NCBI GenBank assembly: GCA_007693385.1
Contig: REDR01000028.1
Span: forward strand, 1 to 64,000
Length of the DNA: 64,000 nt
DNA from: Anaerolineaceae bacterium
GTDB taxonomy: Bacteria > Chloroflexota > Anaerolineae > Aggregatilineales > Phototrophicaceae
Reading direction: 5' to 3'
Part shown: in pieces, positions 8,496-18,900 of the stretch
Layout: each line of letters opens with the position of its first letter
How positions within the stretch are numbered: position 1 is the stretch's first letter
Translations under genes and position numbers: made by a program
Notes under the pieces: generated by a model
What the model was told of the DNA's origin: nothing
Databases searched by the model: none
Seen by the model: the letters and a program-made list of their open reading frames with translations, nothing else

Positions 8496-9227
8496 CTAGA
8501 CCTGCACCAGCCGCGCCCGAAATTTATAGCGATCACCGCGATACGCCGACTCGACGTATTCGATGGGGCGTTCGTGTTCGATGTACGTGACGCGGGTAAT
8601 GTGCAGGATCGGCGTGGATTGATCTACTTTTAAGACGCGGGCTTCTTCCGCCGTCGGTTGCCGCGCTTCGAGTTCTTGCTCGGCGTGCATCAAGCGCAGG
8701 TTGTAGCTATTTCGTAAGACGTGGTACAGCGATTCGTGGCGGAAGTCGTGCGCCTCCAGAATACCGACGCAATAATCAGCGATCAAATAGGTCGTCTCCA
8801 GCGCTACCGGCTGACCATCGGCCAACCGCGCCCGCTTGAGCAAGACCAGCGCCGCGCCCGGTGTGATCTGTAGCTGTCCGGCGATGCGCTCATCAGCGCG
8901 AATCAGCGCTTGCTCTAAGACGCGACTGCTGGGCGTTTGCCCGCGTTTGCTCATCTCTTCGGAGAAGCTGGTCAGGTGGTCGAGGGTCTGGTTGATGGCT
9001 TCAGCGCTGACGAACGTGCCCTTGCCGACCTGTGTGTACAGTTTGCCTTCAAACACCAGTTCTTTGATCGCCTTGCTGACCGTCAGGCGGCTGACGCCGA
9101 ATTGATCGGACAGCACCCTTTCTGACGGGATTTGATGATTCGGCTTTAATTCACCGGCGTTGATGCGGTGCAGGATGTATTCTTTGATCTGTTCGTAATA
9201 AGGCTTGGATGAACTGGTCTTTAACAT
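8496..9227 (-). CDS. GntR family regulator, HutC subfamily (UTRA domain)
   Basis: Transcription factor with an N-terminal winged helix (YYEQIKEYILHRI, then IPSERVLSDQFGVSRLTVSKAI, the recognition helix region at about 45-65, and wing GKGTFVS) and a C-terminal UTRA ligand-binding domain, the kind that senses small sugars or amino-sugar phosphates in NagR/YvoA and MngR. It sits in the middle of the muropeptide operon, 24 bases upstream of nagZ, and is the only regulator there. By analogy with NagR I infer that it responds to an amino-sugar phosphate. A candidate operator TATACTGGTATA lies upstream of the first gene of the operon. AAAGG precedes the ATG by 7 bases. Confidence 0.93.
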   Translation of the reverse strand: MLKTSSSKPYYEQIKEYILHRINAGELKPNHQIPSERVLSDQFGVSRLTVSKAIKELVFEGKLYTQVGKGTFVSAEAINQTLDHLTSFSEEMSKRGQTPSSRVLEQALIRADERIAGQLQITPGAALVLLKRARLADGQPVALETTYLIADYCVGILEAHDFRHESLYHVLRNSYNLRLMHAEQELEARQPTAEEARVLKVDQSTPILHITRVTYIEHERPIEYVESAYRGDRYKFRARLVQV

Positions 9228-9237
9228 GGTTGCGCCT

Positions 9238-9417
9238 TTATCGCATCAGGCGGAAGATGGTCACCACGCCGACGACCAGCGTCAGGCCGATGACACTGCT
9301 ACACACACTGATGACGAACTCTCCGCTATCACGCGGGACAAGTAGGGCAGAACACAGACCGGCCACCATGATGAAGAAGCCGATCTGCAAAAAGCCCTTT
9401 AGTGATTCACGAATCAT
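9238..9417 (-). CDS. Small two-TM membrane protein in the transporter operon
   Basis: About 59 residues, mostly two hydrophobic segments (FLQIGFFIMVAGLCSALLV, and VISVCSSVIGLTLVVGVVTIF) joined by a short RDSGEF linker, ending RLMR. I do not recognise a family. It starts inside the end of the OppF-like gene (11-base overlap) and stops 10 bases before the GntR gene, so it is likely cotranslated. The ribosome site is weak. It may be an accessory subunit of the importer or a small membrane regulator; no function can be assigned from sequence alone. Confidence 0.55.
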   Translation of the reverse strand: MIRESLKGFLQIGFFIMVAGLCSALLVPRDSGEFVISVCSSVIGLTLVVGVVTIFRLMR

Positions 9418-10416
9418 GCTGTACCAGTTCCCCGCCGGAATTAAGCGGCAAACAGGCAACATTCTGCTGATGCTGTTTGGTCACGCCCAGACGCGGCGAC
9501 GCCACATCGCAAAAGCCGGGCTGATGAAACGGGCAACGCGGATGAAACGCACAACCGGACGGGATAGCGGTCAGGCTGGGGATTTCGTCGGAGCGCAGTT
9601 TCATCGGCTCTTTACTGCGCGTGATGCTGGGGTCGGCTTCTGGCACGGCGGATAGTAGCGCCTGCGTGTAGGGGTGCGCCGGATTGCCGATCACGTCCGG
9701 CGTGCGTCCGATCTCCACAATGCGCCCCAGATACATCACCGCGATCCGGCCTTCCCATGCGAAATATTTCGCCAGCGCGAGGTCGTGCGTGATGAGCACG
9801 ATGGACAGATCGAACACGTCGCGCAGATTGTGGAGCATCTTCAAGATGCCGATGCGAATGCTGACATCGACCATGCTCACCGCCTCATCCGCGACGATGA
9901 GGTTGGGGTCTACGGTCAGGGCGCGGGCGATGCTGACGCGCTGGCGCTGGCCGCCGCTTAGCTGATGCGGGTATTTGTTCACGATGTCGCCGGGCGGCGT
10001 CAGGTCAACCAACGTCAGCAATTCCCAGATGCGGCGGCGCAACTCCACGCGGTCTTTGACCATCCGATGCCGCTTGAGTGGATAGCCGAGTATCTGCCCG
10101 ATGGTGTGCGACGGGTTCAGCGACGAGAACGGGTCTTGATGCACTAACTGCGTCGCCCGCCGCACCTGTGCCCGCCGTTTGCCCCTGAATTTCTCGATGT
10201 TTTCGCCTTCATACAGCAATTCGCCCGATGACGGCTTGAGCAATCCGGCGATGATCTTGCCGGTGGTGGTCTTGCCGCATCCGCTTTCGCCCACCAGACA
10301 CAGCACTTCTTTAGGCCGTATGGCTAGATTGATGTCCTGCAAGACCGGAAACTCGACGCGCCCTTTCTCGAAGGAGCGATACACATGGCGCAGTTCGATG
10401 AGTGATTGTTGTTCCG

Positions 10417-10420
<4 letters not shown>
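9407..10420 (-). CDS. Peptide ABC importer ATPase (OppF/DppF type)
   Basis: ATP-binding subunit of a family-5 oligopeptide/dipeptide importer. Walker A is GESGCGKTT (about 45-53), the signature is LSGGQRQRV, and Walker B is NLIVADEA followed by SMVDVS in place of the more common SALDVS D-loop. The C-terminal oligopeptide/HPY extension with GCAFHPRCPFHQPGFC carries the usual Cys cluster. The ATG overlaps the stop of the OppD-like gene as ATGA. Together with four neighbours it should power uptake of the substrate bound by the secreted binding protein; the operon context suggests muropeptides or murein peptides. Confidence 0.95.
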
Positions 10421-11433
<1,013 letters not shown>

Positions 11434-11459
11434 CGTAAATCCTTATCTCGATGCACGGT

Positions 11460-12650
11460 CTACAGGCCACGACGCAGGCGCGGGTTGAAGATTTCTTCCA
11501 GCGAGCGCGTGAACAGGATGAGCGACAACTGGAATAGCGCAATCGCCACAATCGGGGCGAAAGCCATCATCATCGCGTTGGGATTGTAGAACGCCCCGCG
11601 ACTTTGCGCGTTCCAGATCATAATGCCCCAGTCCGGCTCACGCAGGGGCACCATGCCCAGAATGACCAGACCGACCAGCGCGTACATCGCGGCACGGATG
11701 GCGAAGATGAAATTAATGGCGATGTAGCTGACCATGTTCGGGAAAACTTCGCGCACGATGATGTGATACAGCCCTAAATCAAGCGTGATGGCCGCCTCCA
11801 CATAGTCGCGTTCGCGCAGGCTGAGCACCTGTGCGCGGACGGCTCGCATCAACGTCGGCCAACTGAGCGCCGCCAGCAACACCGCCAGCATGAAGTTGCT
11901 GGTAAACGTCAGGATGCTAGCTAGCACTAATAACAGTGGGAATTGCGGTATCGTCAGGATGAAATTGGAGAATGCCGACAATATCTGATCGACGAATCCG
12001 CCCAGTAACGCCGCCAACGAGCCGAACAGCACCGCGACCAGCGTCGCCATCAAGCCAGCCTGCACCGATGTGACGATCAGCGTCTGGCCGCCGTACACGA
12101 TATGCGAGAGGATGCTACGCCCCTGCCAGTCCAGCCCGAGCGGGAATTCATTTGATGGAAGCTGGAAGAGCGTCATCGACTGCGGCGATTCGCGCCTGTC
12201 CATGCGCGGCGAGCCTTCGTATTCCACCACAAGCGGGCCGAAGATGGACATGATCGCAAAGAACATAATGCCCAGAAAGCCGATGAACCCGCCCTTGTTG
12301 CGAACAAGGCCGATGCCCATAGCGCGTAGCGTGCGCCCGAAGGCGGCGAATTGCCGGATGACGTATTCGGCGGTAGTCTCTTCAAAGTTGACTTCTTCTA
12401 GCGATTGCCGCGAGGTGAACGGGTCTTGTTTGTTGACGTAGGCGTAGGAGAACACAACCGCCGTCGCCATCAAGATCATCGGCAGGCCGCCCAGAAAACC
12501 GCACGCAAAACCGCTAACCGCACACGCGATGAATCCCCAAACACCGGCTTTGACGTGCCCATAGCGCAGGCCAACGCCCAACGGGATCAAACCGCACACG
12601 ATGCCGATGATTAAGCCCACCGGCGAGGCGACAGTCTCAAAACCGATCAT
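11460..12650 (-). CDS. Peptide ABC importer permease (OppC/DppC type) with extra N-terminal TM domain
   Basis: Inner-membrane permease with the binding-protein-dependent transport fold; the cytoplasmic coupling loop reads MRAVRAQVLSLRERDYVEAAITLD. At 396 residues it is roughly 90-100 longer than ordinary DppC. The extra part is an N-terminal domain with about three hydrophobic stretches (ASPVGLIIGIVCGLIPLGVGL; VWGFIACAVSGFACGFLGG; LPMILMATAVVFSYAYV) before the usual first TM helix at about 125-145. GGAGG lies 9 bases upstream of the ATG. The start is two bases after the stop of the DppB-like gene. The role of the extension is unknown. Confidence 0.93.
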   Translation of the reverse strand: MIGFETVASPVGLIIGIVCGLIPLGVGLRYGHVKAGVWGFIACAVSGFACGFLGGLPMILMATAVVFSYAYVNKQDPFTSRQSLEEVNFEETTAEYVIRQFAAFGRTLRAMGIGLVRNKGGFIGFLGIMFFAIMSIFGPLVVEYEGSPRMDRRESPQSMTLFQLPSNEFPLGLDWQGRSILSHIVYGGQTLIVTSVQAGLMATLVAVLFGSLAALLGGFVDQILSAFSNFILTIPQFPLLLVLASILTFTSNFMLAVLLAALSWPTLMRAVRAQVLSLRERDYVEAAITLDLGLYHIIVREVFPNMVSYIAINFIFAIRAAMYALVGLVILGMVPLREPDWGIMIWNAQSRGAFYNPNAMMMAFAPIVAIALFQLSLILFTRSLEEIFNPRLRRGL

Positions 12651-12652
12651 GA

Positions 12653-13726
12653 TTAGTTATCCTCCAAGCTAACGCGGGGGTCTAGCCAGCCCATGACGAG
12701 ATCGGCCAGAATGTTAGAGACGATGACGCCAATCGTGATGACGAGGAAAATCCCCTGCATGGTGGTGTAGTCGCGTGCGCCCACCGCCCGCGCCAATTGC
12801 AAGCCCAGCCCGGGATATTCAAAGAAGCGCTCCACGATGACGCTACCACTCAGCACGAAGCCGATGCTGATTGCCAGCCGCGTGACCAGCGGCAACATGG
12901 CGTTACGCCCGACGTAGGCGGTCAGGATGCGCCCTTCGGATAGGCCACGCGCCTTCGCTACGTTGATGTAATCTTCGCCTAGCACGGAAATCGTGCTACT
13001 TTTCATCGACAGAATCCACACGCCCACCGTCGCCAGCAGATAGGTAATGACCGGCAGGAGCGCGTGTTTAATCACGCTCGAGATGTACTCGACGGTGAAG
13101 CCCGCCGGAATCCCCTGCGTGACGCCGCCGCGCATCTCGCCGACGTTGAACCATTGCAACTGCACACCGGCGATCAAGATAATCAGGATGGCGTACACAT
13201 AATCCGGGATACCGGACAAGATCGAAGCTAAGGCGGTTATCACGTTATCGAGAACACCGCCGCGCCAATAGGCGATCATAATTCCTAATAATATGCCGAC
13301 GCTGAAACTGATGAGCAACGCCGAGCCAACCGAGATCAGCGTCCATGGCAAGAAGCGCAGAATCTGGTCTCGAACCGGCGTGCCCGCCGATGTGATCGAC
13401 GTGCCCAGATTGCCCTGCACCAGATTAACCATGTACGTCGAATATTGTTGTAACATCGGTTCATCCGGGTTGAAATCGAACAGCGTGGCGGCCTGATTGC
13501 GGGCTTCTTCGATGGTGTAGCCCTGTTGCATCAGTTGGTCGATACGGATGGATACCGGATTGCCCGGGAGCAACCGCACCAAGAAAAATGTGAATGTCGT
13601 GGCCGCCCATATCGTGATGATCCCCTGAAGGATCACGCGGAATGTATAAGATTTCGTGAAATTTTTGGTGTTCTTGCTGACTGGTTTTTCATCGCTGATG
13701 GCATCGCCTGCCGCAATCGCGTCCAT
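12653..13726 (-). CDS. Peptide ABC importer permease (OppB/DppB type)
   Basis: First permease of the family-5 importer, about 357 residues. After a cytoplasmic tail of about 35 residues comes the first TM segment (ILQGIITIWAATTFTFFLV) and the DppB motif RLLPGNPVSIRIDQLM. The coupling loop is VLGEDYINVAKARGLSEGRI and the protein ends GWLDPRVSLEDN. I chose the internal ATG because GAAAGG lies 6 bases upstream; an upstream in-frame start would add 16 residues with no ribosome site. It and the DppC-like protein form the membrane channel. Confidence 0.94.
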   Translation of the reverse strand: MDAIAAGDAISDEKPVSKNTKNFTKSYTFRVILQGIITIWAATTFTFFLVRLLPGNPVSIRIDQLMQQGYTIEEARNQAATLFDFNPDEPMLQQYSTYMVNLVQGNLGTSITSAGTPVRDQILRFLPWTLISVGSALLISFSVGILLGIMIAYWRGGVLDNVITALASILSGIPDYVYAILIILIAGVQLQWFNVGEMRGGVTQGIPAGFTVEYISSVIKHALLPVITYLLATVGVWILSMKSSTISVLGEDYINVAKARGLSEGRILTAYVGRNAMLPLVTRLAISIGFVLSGSVIVERFFEYPGLGLQLARAVGARDYTTMQGIFLVITIGVIVSNILADLVMGWLDPRVSLEDN

Positions 13727-13801
13727 GCTGAACCTTTCAAAAGCCGCCACCAGCCCATGCCGGTGTGCATCCACTGATGAACGATCTAATGGTGTATTGA
13801 A

Positions 13802-13826
13802 GGGGGCGCACCGTTAGCACGCCCCC
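13802..13826. other. Intercistronic hairpin between binding protein and permease genes
   Basis: GGGGGCG and CGCCCCC form a 7-bp GC-only stem around an 11-base loop in the 139-base gap after the binding-protein gene. On the minus strand, which carries the operon, no T-run follows the stem, so read-through should continue. Such hairpins after periplasmic or secreted binding-protein genes (the malE-malF arrangement) protect the upstream mRNA and let the binding protein be made in excess. On the plus strand a GTTTTTAT tract follows, but no plus-strand gene precedes it. Confidence 0.6.
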
Positions 13827-13865
13827 CGTTTTTATAGTTGAAACTACGCCTTCGTGCTGGCTACG

Positions 13866-15626
13866 TTACGATGCCGGGCCTAGCACGCCGGTCAGGATTG
13901 ATAGCTTGATGAAGTGGTCGCGTCCGGTCGGGTTGAGCATGATCGGATCGTCCATGCTCGGCAGGCCAGCGATCACATCGGTGTTGAATGGCTCCGCGCT
14001 CAGGATGACGTTAAGCGGGATGTAGGGCATCGTCTGGTTGACGATCAGCGCCACTTCGCCCGCCCGTTCCACATGGGCATCCACATCCACACCGGCGTTC
14101 ATCTGGCGGATCATCTCGTCAAGGTTGACCGTCTCGCCGTTGAACGGATAGGCTTCCATCGGGATCGCCATACCGGGCTGTGTGGCCGTATCCAGATCGG
14201 TCACCCAGCGCTGTAGCGGGTTGTTGAAATGGCGCGAAGCGAACGGCGAAGCCGCGCCCCAGCTCCACACGGACAGCTCGAAGGTGTTGTTGCGGATGTT
14301 GTCCGGTACTTCCTGCCACGGCATAGCGCGGGCGGAAATATCGAAGCCGAATTCGTTCATCTGCGCGATGGCGTCCTGTGACGCACCGGCGAAGTCGGCG
14401 AATTCTGCCGGGAAAATCCACTCGGAGGAGATGGTATTGCCGTCAGCGTCCGCCCAGATACCGTTATTGTTACGGCTGAAGCCGGCTTCTTCCATCAGCG
14501 CCTCGGCGCGTTCCAGATCGTACTCGTACAGGTCGAGTTGCTCGATGACATCATCAGTCAGCATCGCGCCGATGTTGCCGTCCAGAATACCGGCCATGTA
14601 GACCGTACCCATCGCGCCCAGACCGTTGGTGAGGAAGGCGTTCTGGTCACGCTCGATAACCAGCGCTACCGCCTGACGCACTTCTTGAATGTCCCACGGG
14701 GAGACGTTCCAGTTGAACAGCATCGCCGGGCCGTAGCCACGCGGGATCGTCACGATCTCGATGCCCTGTTGCTGGTAGGATTCGACGACAGTCGGCGGGT
14801 AAACGTTGGTGGAGTGCGCGATTTCGCCACTGAGAACTAGCGGGGTGGTGGAGTCTGTCTCGCCCGCCCACAGCTTGATCTCGCCGAATTGCACGGTGCC
14901 GGAGAAGATGCTGTTCGGGTGCCATGAAAGCGTCATGAAGCTATCGCCAACATCGCTGATGCTGTAGGTGTACGGGCCGCTCGCCACGTATTCAGTCGGG
15001 CGGTATTCACGCAACGACACCAGCAGGTCAGACCACTCATCGGATTCGCGATCCAGCCCTTCGTCGAACAGCGCCAGCGCTTGCTCGGCGAATTCGCCAT
15101 AGGTGGCGGTAGCGACCAGCGGCTCGCGCAGGATCAACTGCTCGGCCAGCAGGGACGGCTCATCAATGAAGCCGAAGCTGACGGTGAACTCGTCCACCAT
15201 CTCCACCGTGTCGATGAAGTCAAATTGCGTCCAGCCGACCAGACGACCCAGCGCGTAGGTGGTGATGACATCCATCGCGTTGATCGAGTCGCCGTTGCTC
15301 CACATCGCATCGCTACGCAGTGTCAACTCGTAGGCGCTACCATCTTCGCTAAAGCCCCAGCTTTCGGCCAGAATCGCCTCATAGCTGTTGTCCGCCCACA
15401 TATAGAAGGCCGGCGCCAGTTCGACCATTTCGCGGTAGACGTTGCCCAGATTGGTGTTCGGGCCGCCGTCGGCATAGGCGTTCAGGTGGTGGTCGGGCGG
15501 CAGGCGGTACGGCCATGTACCGAGCCAGACGCCATCCGGTGCTTCATCTTGCTGTGCGGCGACGGAAGTCAGCGCCGCGCCGATGACCAGAAGAAATACG
15601 GCCAAAAGAATACTCAGTTTTTTCAT
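13866..15626 (-). CDS. Secreted ABC solute-binding protein, family 5 (OppA/DppA type)
   Basis: Extracytoplasmic receptor of the importer, about 586 residues. A signal peptide is clear: MKKLSILLAVFLLVIGAAL then TSVAAQQ, giving a probable SPase I site after VAA and no lipobox Cys. Family-5 features follow: LAESWGFSEDGSAYELTLR, MWSNGDSINAMDV (the conserved W-S-D/N-G motif), then VRQAVALVIERD. The start with GGAG 9 bases upstream is used rather than one six codons earlier. The gene leads the operon. The ligand is inferred from context to be a muropeptide or murein peptide; sequence alone says only peptide-type ligand. Confidence 0.94.
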   Translation of the reverse strand: MKKLSILLAVFLLVIGAALTSVAAQQDEAPDGVWLGTWPYRLPPDHHLNAYADGGPNTNLGNVYREMVELAPAFYMWADNSYEAILAESWGFSEDGSAYELTLRSDAMWSNGDSINAMDVITTYALGRLVGWTQFDFIDTVEMVDEFTVSFGFIDEPSLLAEQLILREPLVATATYGEFAEQALALFDEGLDRESDEWSDLLVSLREYRPTEYVASGPYTYSISDVGDSFMTLSWHPNSIFSGTVQFGEIKLWAGETDSTTPLVLSGEIAHSTNVYPPTVVESYQQQGIEIVTIPRGYGPAMLFNWNVSPWDIQEVRQAVALVIERDQNAFLTNGLGAMGTVYMAGILDGNIGAMLTDDVIEQLDLYEYDLERAEALMEEAGFSRNNNGIWADADGNTISSEWIFPAEFADFAGASQDAIAQMNEFGFDISARAMPWQEVPDNIRNNTFELSVWSWGAASPFASRHFNNPLQRWVTDLDTATQPGMAIPMEAYPFNGETVNLDEMIRQMNAGVDVDAHVERAGEVALIVNQTMPYIPLNVILSAEPFNTDVIAGLPSMDDPIMLNPTGRDHFIKLSILTGVLGPAS

Positions 15627-15723
15627 TATTTGAAACTCCATCAACTAAACGGTTAAACGATGAACAAACCTGTCGTTGCGGTCAAAAATTCGGCGATACG
15701 CTCCCTCCTATATGTCAGTGGCT

Positions 15724-15735
15724 TATACTGGTATA
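15724..15735. promoter_or_regulatory. Candidate GntR operator upstream of the muropeptide operon
   Basis: TATAC-TG-GTATA is a perfect inverted repeat about 100 bases before the start of the binding-protein gene. HutC-type GntR regulators bind short palindromes with a G-T-A-T-A half-site, and a HutC-type regulator is encoded in this operon. A related half-site (AGTATAT) lies 25 bases further upstream. The assignment is inference; no promoter boxes of good quality can be placed with confidence around it. Confidence 0.4.
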
Positions 15736-15817
15736 TGGTGGCATAGTCCGATTTTCGCAGTATATCGCATGATTCCGCTTTATGCAAAAATTCGTCGGGG
15801 GTTTTTTGGCGGGCGGC

Positions 15818-15893
15818 GGGCGTAGGGCATTGCGCCCGCGCTGAATTGCGCCACTACAAACGAAAATCCGTAGGGGCGTGACGTGCTACGCCC
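15818..15893. repeat. Compound intergenic hairpin repeat, copy 2
   Basis: Lies in the gap between the kinase gene and the binding-protein gene. It consists of a GGGCG..GCGCCC stem, then CTACAAACGAAAATCCGTAG, then GGGGCGTGACGTGCTACGCCC. The last 36 bases (15858-15893) match 50862-50897 with only two differences. The rest of the 15645-15923 gap holds the operon promoter region and no open gene. Confidence 0.7.
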
Positions 15894-15923
15894 AAAAAAT
15901 CCGAAAAAGTGAAAAGAGGTGCG

Positions 15924-18900
15924 TCACGATTTATCGATGTCGCGCAGGACGTGTTCCACCACATCGCGCAGGGACATATCGGCGTAGCGCTTCTGCGCCG
16001 CTTTGATACCGGCCTTGTCCATGCTGGCATGTAGGGAATCGATGGCGGCCTGTACCGCCGACTGATTCAAGGCGTTGGCGGCATCGCCGGAGACTACGCT
16101 GTACAGCGCCAGCGCGTCGGATGCGCGTCCGGCGCGGGCGTAGATGTCGGCCAGCATACGCAGGTCTTCAACCTGTCGGATGTGCGCGGCGATACCGACC
16201 ACTTGCTTCAGCGCCGTTGTGATGTGGCTTTGCGCCGCCGCGATGTCGCCGGTGTCCAGCGCCATCTGTGCCATGAAGTTATACACCATCGAAAGCCCCA
16301 TCTTATCGCCGATCTGTTGACGTATCGCCAGTGATTCGGCGTTGTATCGTACCGCTTGCTCCGCCTCTCCCATCTTCCAATATAGCTGTGATAGCGACCC
16401 GTAAACGTTGGCTAGCGCGTTGCGGTCACCCTGCTCGCGCAGGATGTCCGCCGCTTCGAGAGATTGCGCCTCCGCTTCGCTCATCTTCGCAAACGACTGC
16501 TGAAGCAGATGCGACATATTCATCAAACTATAGGCTGTGCCCAGCCGGTCATTGATGCGCCGCCGCAAAGTTAGCGCCTGCTCGTGATAGCTTAGCGAAT
16601 GTGCCGGTTCGTTGAGCATATCGTGGATGATCGCCAGATTGTTGAGGGCGCGGGCGATGCCGACAAGATCGCCGGTCTGCGCCATAATCTGATGACATTC
16701 GATGAAGTGATCGCGGGCGGCGTGCAGATCGCCGGTCTGCGCGTCCACCACGCCGAGATTCATCAGCCCGTAAGCGACATCAAGGCTACGGTTGTGTTCA
16801 CGGCGGATCGCCAGCGCTTCCAGAATAAGCGGGCGGGCGTTGTCGTTGAAGCCCTGCCGGAAGTAAGACTCGCCGATGGCGTTAATCGCGCTGGCATAGC
16901 CCAACCGGTCATCAAGCTGGCGGAAAAGCGTGATAGCCTGTTCGCACCAATCGCGGCACGCTTCATAGTCACTGAGCGCATACGCGCATAGGCCAATCCC
17001 CAGCAGGATGGCGGCCTGCCGTTCGCGTGGTGTGTCGTCGTCCGCTTGATTTTGTAGCGCGTAGGCGCGGCGATAGAAATCGTCGGCTTCGATGAAGCGG
17101 TTCATGCTGTACGCTTTTTTCGCCGCGAGATAAGCATAACGACCTTCGGCAGTATCGTCACCGGCGGCGCGGTGATGGTTGGCGATAGTCGCCGCGTATT
17201 CTTCGATGCGGTCATGGTACAGCGCGGCCAATGCGACGGCGACGCGCCGGTGATAAGTGCGCGTGCTATCCGCCGATAGCGCGGCGATGACGCCTTCGCG
17301 CAATTTGTCGTGCGAGAAGCGATAAACGCCGTCTTTGGCGTCCAGCACCGCGACATTCACGCAGGCGTCCAGCCACGCGGTCAGGTCGATTTGCCGGTCG
17401 ATAGTCGCCAACAGATCGCCGTTGATGTCGCGTCCGGCGATGGCGGCGGCGTTGAGCAGATCGCGCCCCCATTCGGGCACGCGCCCCAGACGATAATCGA
17501 CCACGCGCCGGACGCCCTGCGCCATCACTTGCGAAGGCAAGGTCATCAGGCCGATGTCGTCAATGCGTCCGGCTTCTTCGGCCAGCGCCCGCACCACCTC
17601 AACCAGAAAGAACACGTTGCCTTCGGTGTGCTGGTTGAGGAATTCCAGCACCTGCGGACGATTGCCCGATTCGCCCAGCATGGACGCGCTCAAGCGGCGG
17701 ATTTCATCCGGCTGAAGCCGCTCTAGCCGGATGGTCTGCGCGTCGGGGATGGCGGCGGGCAAGTCGGGCGTTTCATCGTCTCGATAACTGCCCAGTATCA
17801 TCAATGGTATATGGCGCGTCAGCGTGAACAACGTTTGAATCAGCGCCATGTCGTCGGAATCGGTGGCGAGCCATTGCAAATCTTCCGCGATGAGCAAGAC
17901 CGGCTGTTCGCGTGTGACATCGCGCAGGATGGCGTCCACCAGCATAATCAGCCGTTTGTTGATGTCGGTCAGGCTATCCGGCGCGGTGATCGTCCGTCCG
18001 AGCGCCTCCTCCAGTTCAGGCACGAACATCTTCAGCAGTCCGGCGGCGTCGTCGTTTAATTCGGCGCTGAGCGCCAGCCGCTTCAATGCCGGTTGCCACA
18101 TCTGATAGACGTTATTGCCGTCGGCGATGGCCTGACAGCGCAAGACCAGCACCCCGCCGATCAGCGCACGGGTGGCGGTTTCGTCGATCAAGCGTGACTT
18201 GCCGACGCCACTCTCGCCGCCGATCAGCCAGCCGGAGCCGCCGGTCTCGATCTGGCTCAGAGCGCCGGTCAGTTGGCTGGATTCCGCCTCACGCCCGATG
18301 AAGGCCGCCGCCTGCAAGAAGCTCTCGCGGATTTCGCCGGTCTGTGGCGGTAACGGGCGGCCTGTAGCCGCACACAGCGCGGCGATGGCCTGCGCGGCGT
18401 CGTCGTAGCGCTCGGCGGGGTCTTTGGCGAGCAGACGGTAGATCACGGTCATGAATTCCACGCTGATGTCCAGCACGGACACGTCTACCGGCTCTTGCAC
18501 GATGCGATTCATCAAAACCATCGGGTTATCGTGCCAGTACGGATGCCTACCGCTAATCATCTCGTACAGCATCACGCCGCAAGCGTATAAATCCGCCTGA
18601 TGGCTGACCGCGCTATTTGTCAGCACTTCCGGCGCCATATAAGCCAGCGTTCCGGCGATGACATGCTCGCCACTTGCGGCGCTGATGTCGGCCATCGCCA
18701 GCCCAAAATCGACGATGTACGCGTGGCCGTCCCTGACCAGTACGTTATTCGGCTTCAGGTCACGGTGTAGCAGGCCGCGCCGGTGAATATACGCCAGACC
18801 TTGCAATAGCTGGATGGTCAGGTCGATGACCGCATCCTGTCCCATGTCGGCGGCGGCGGTGGTCAATGGGTTGGCGGATTCGATCAACTGCATGGTGAAG

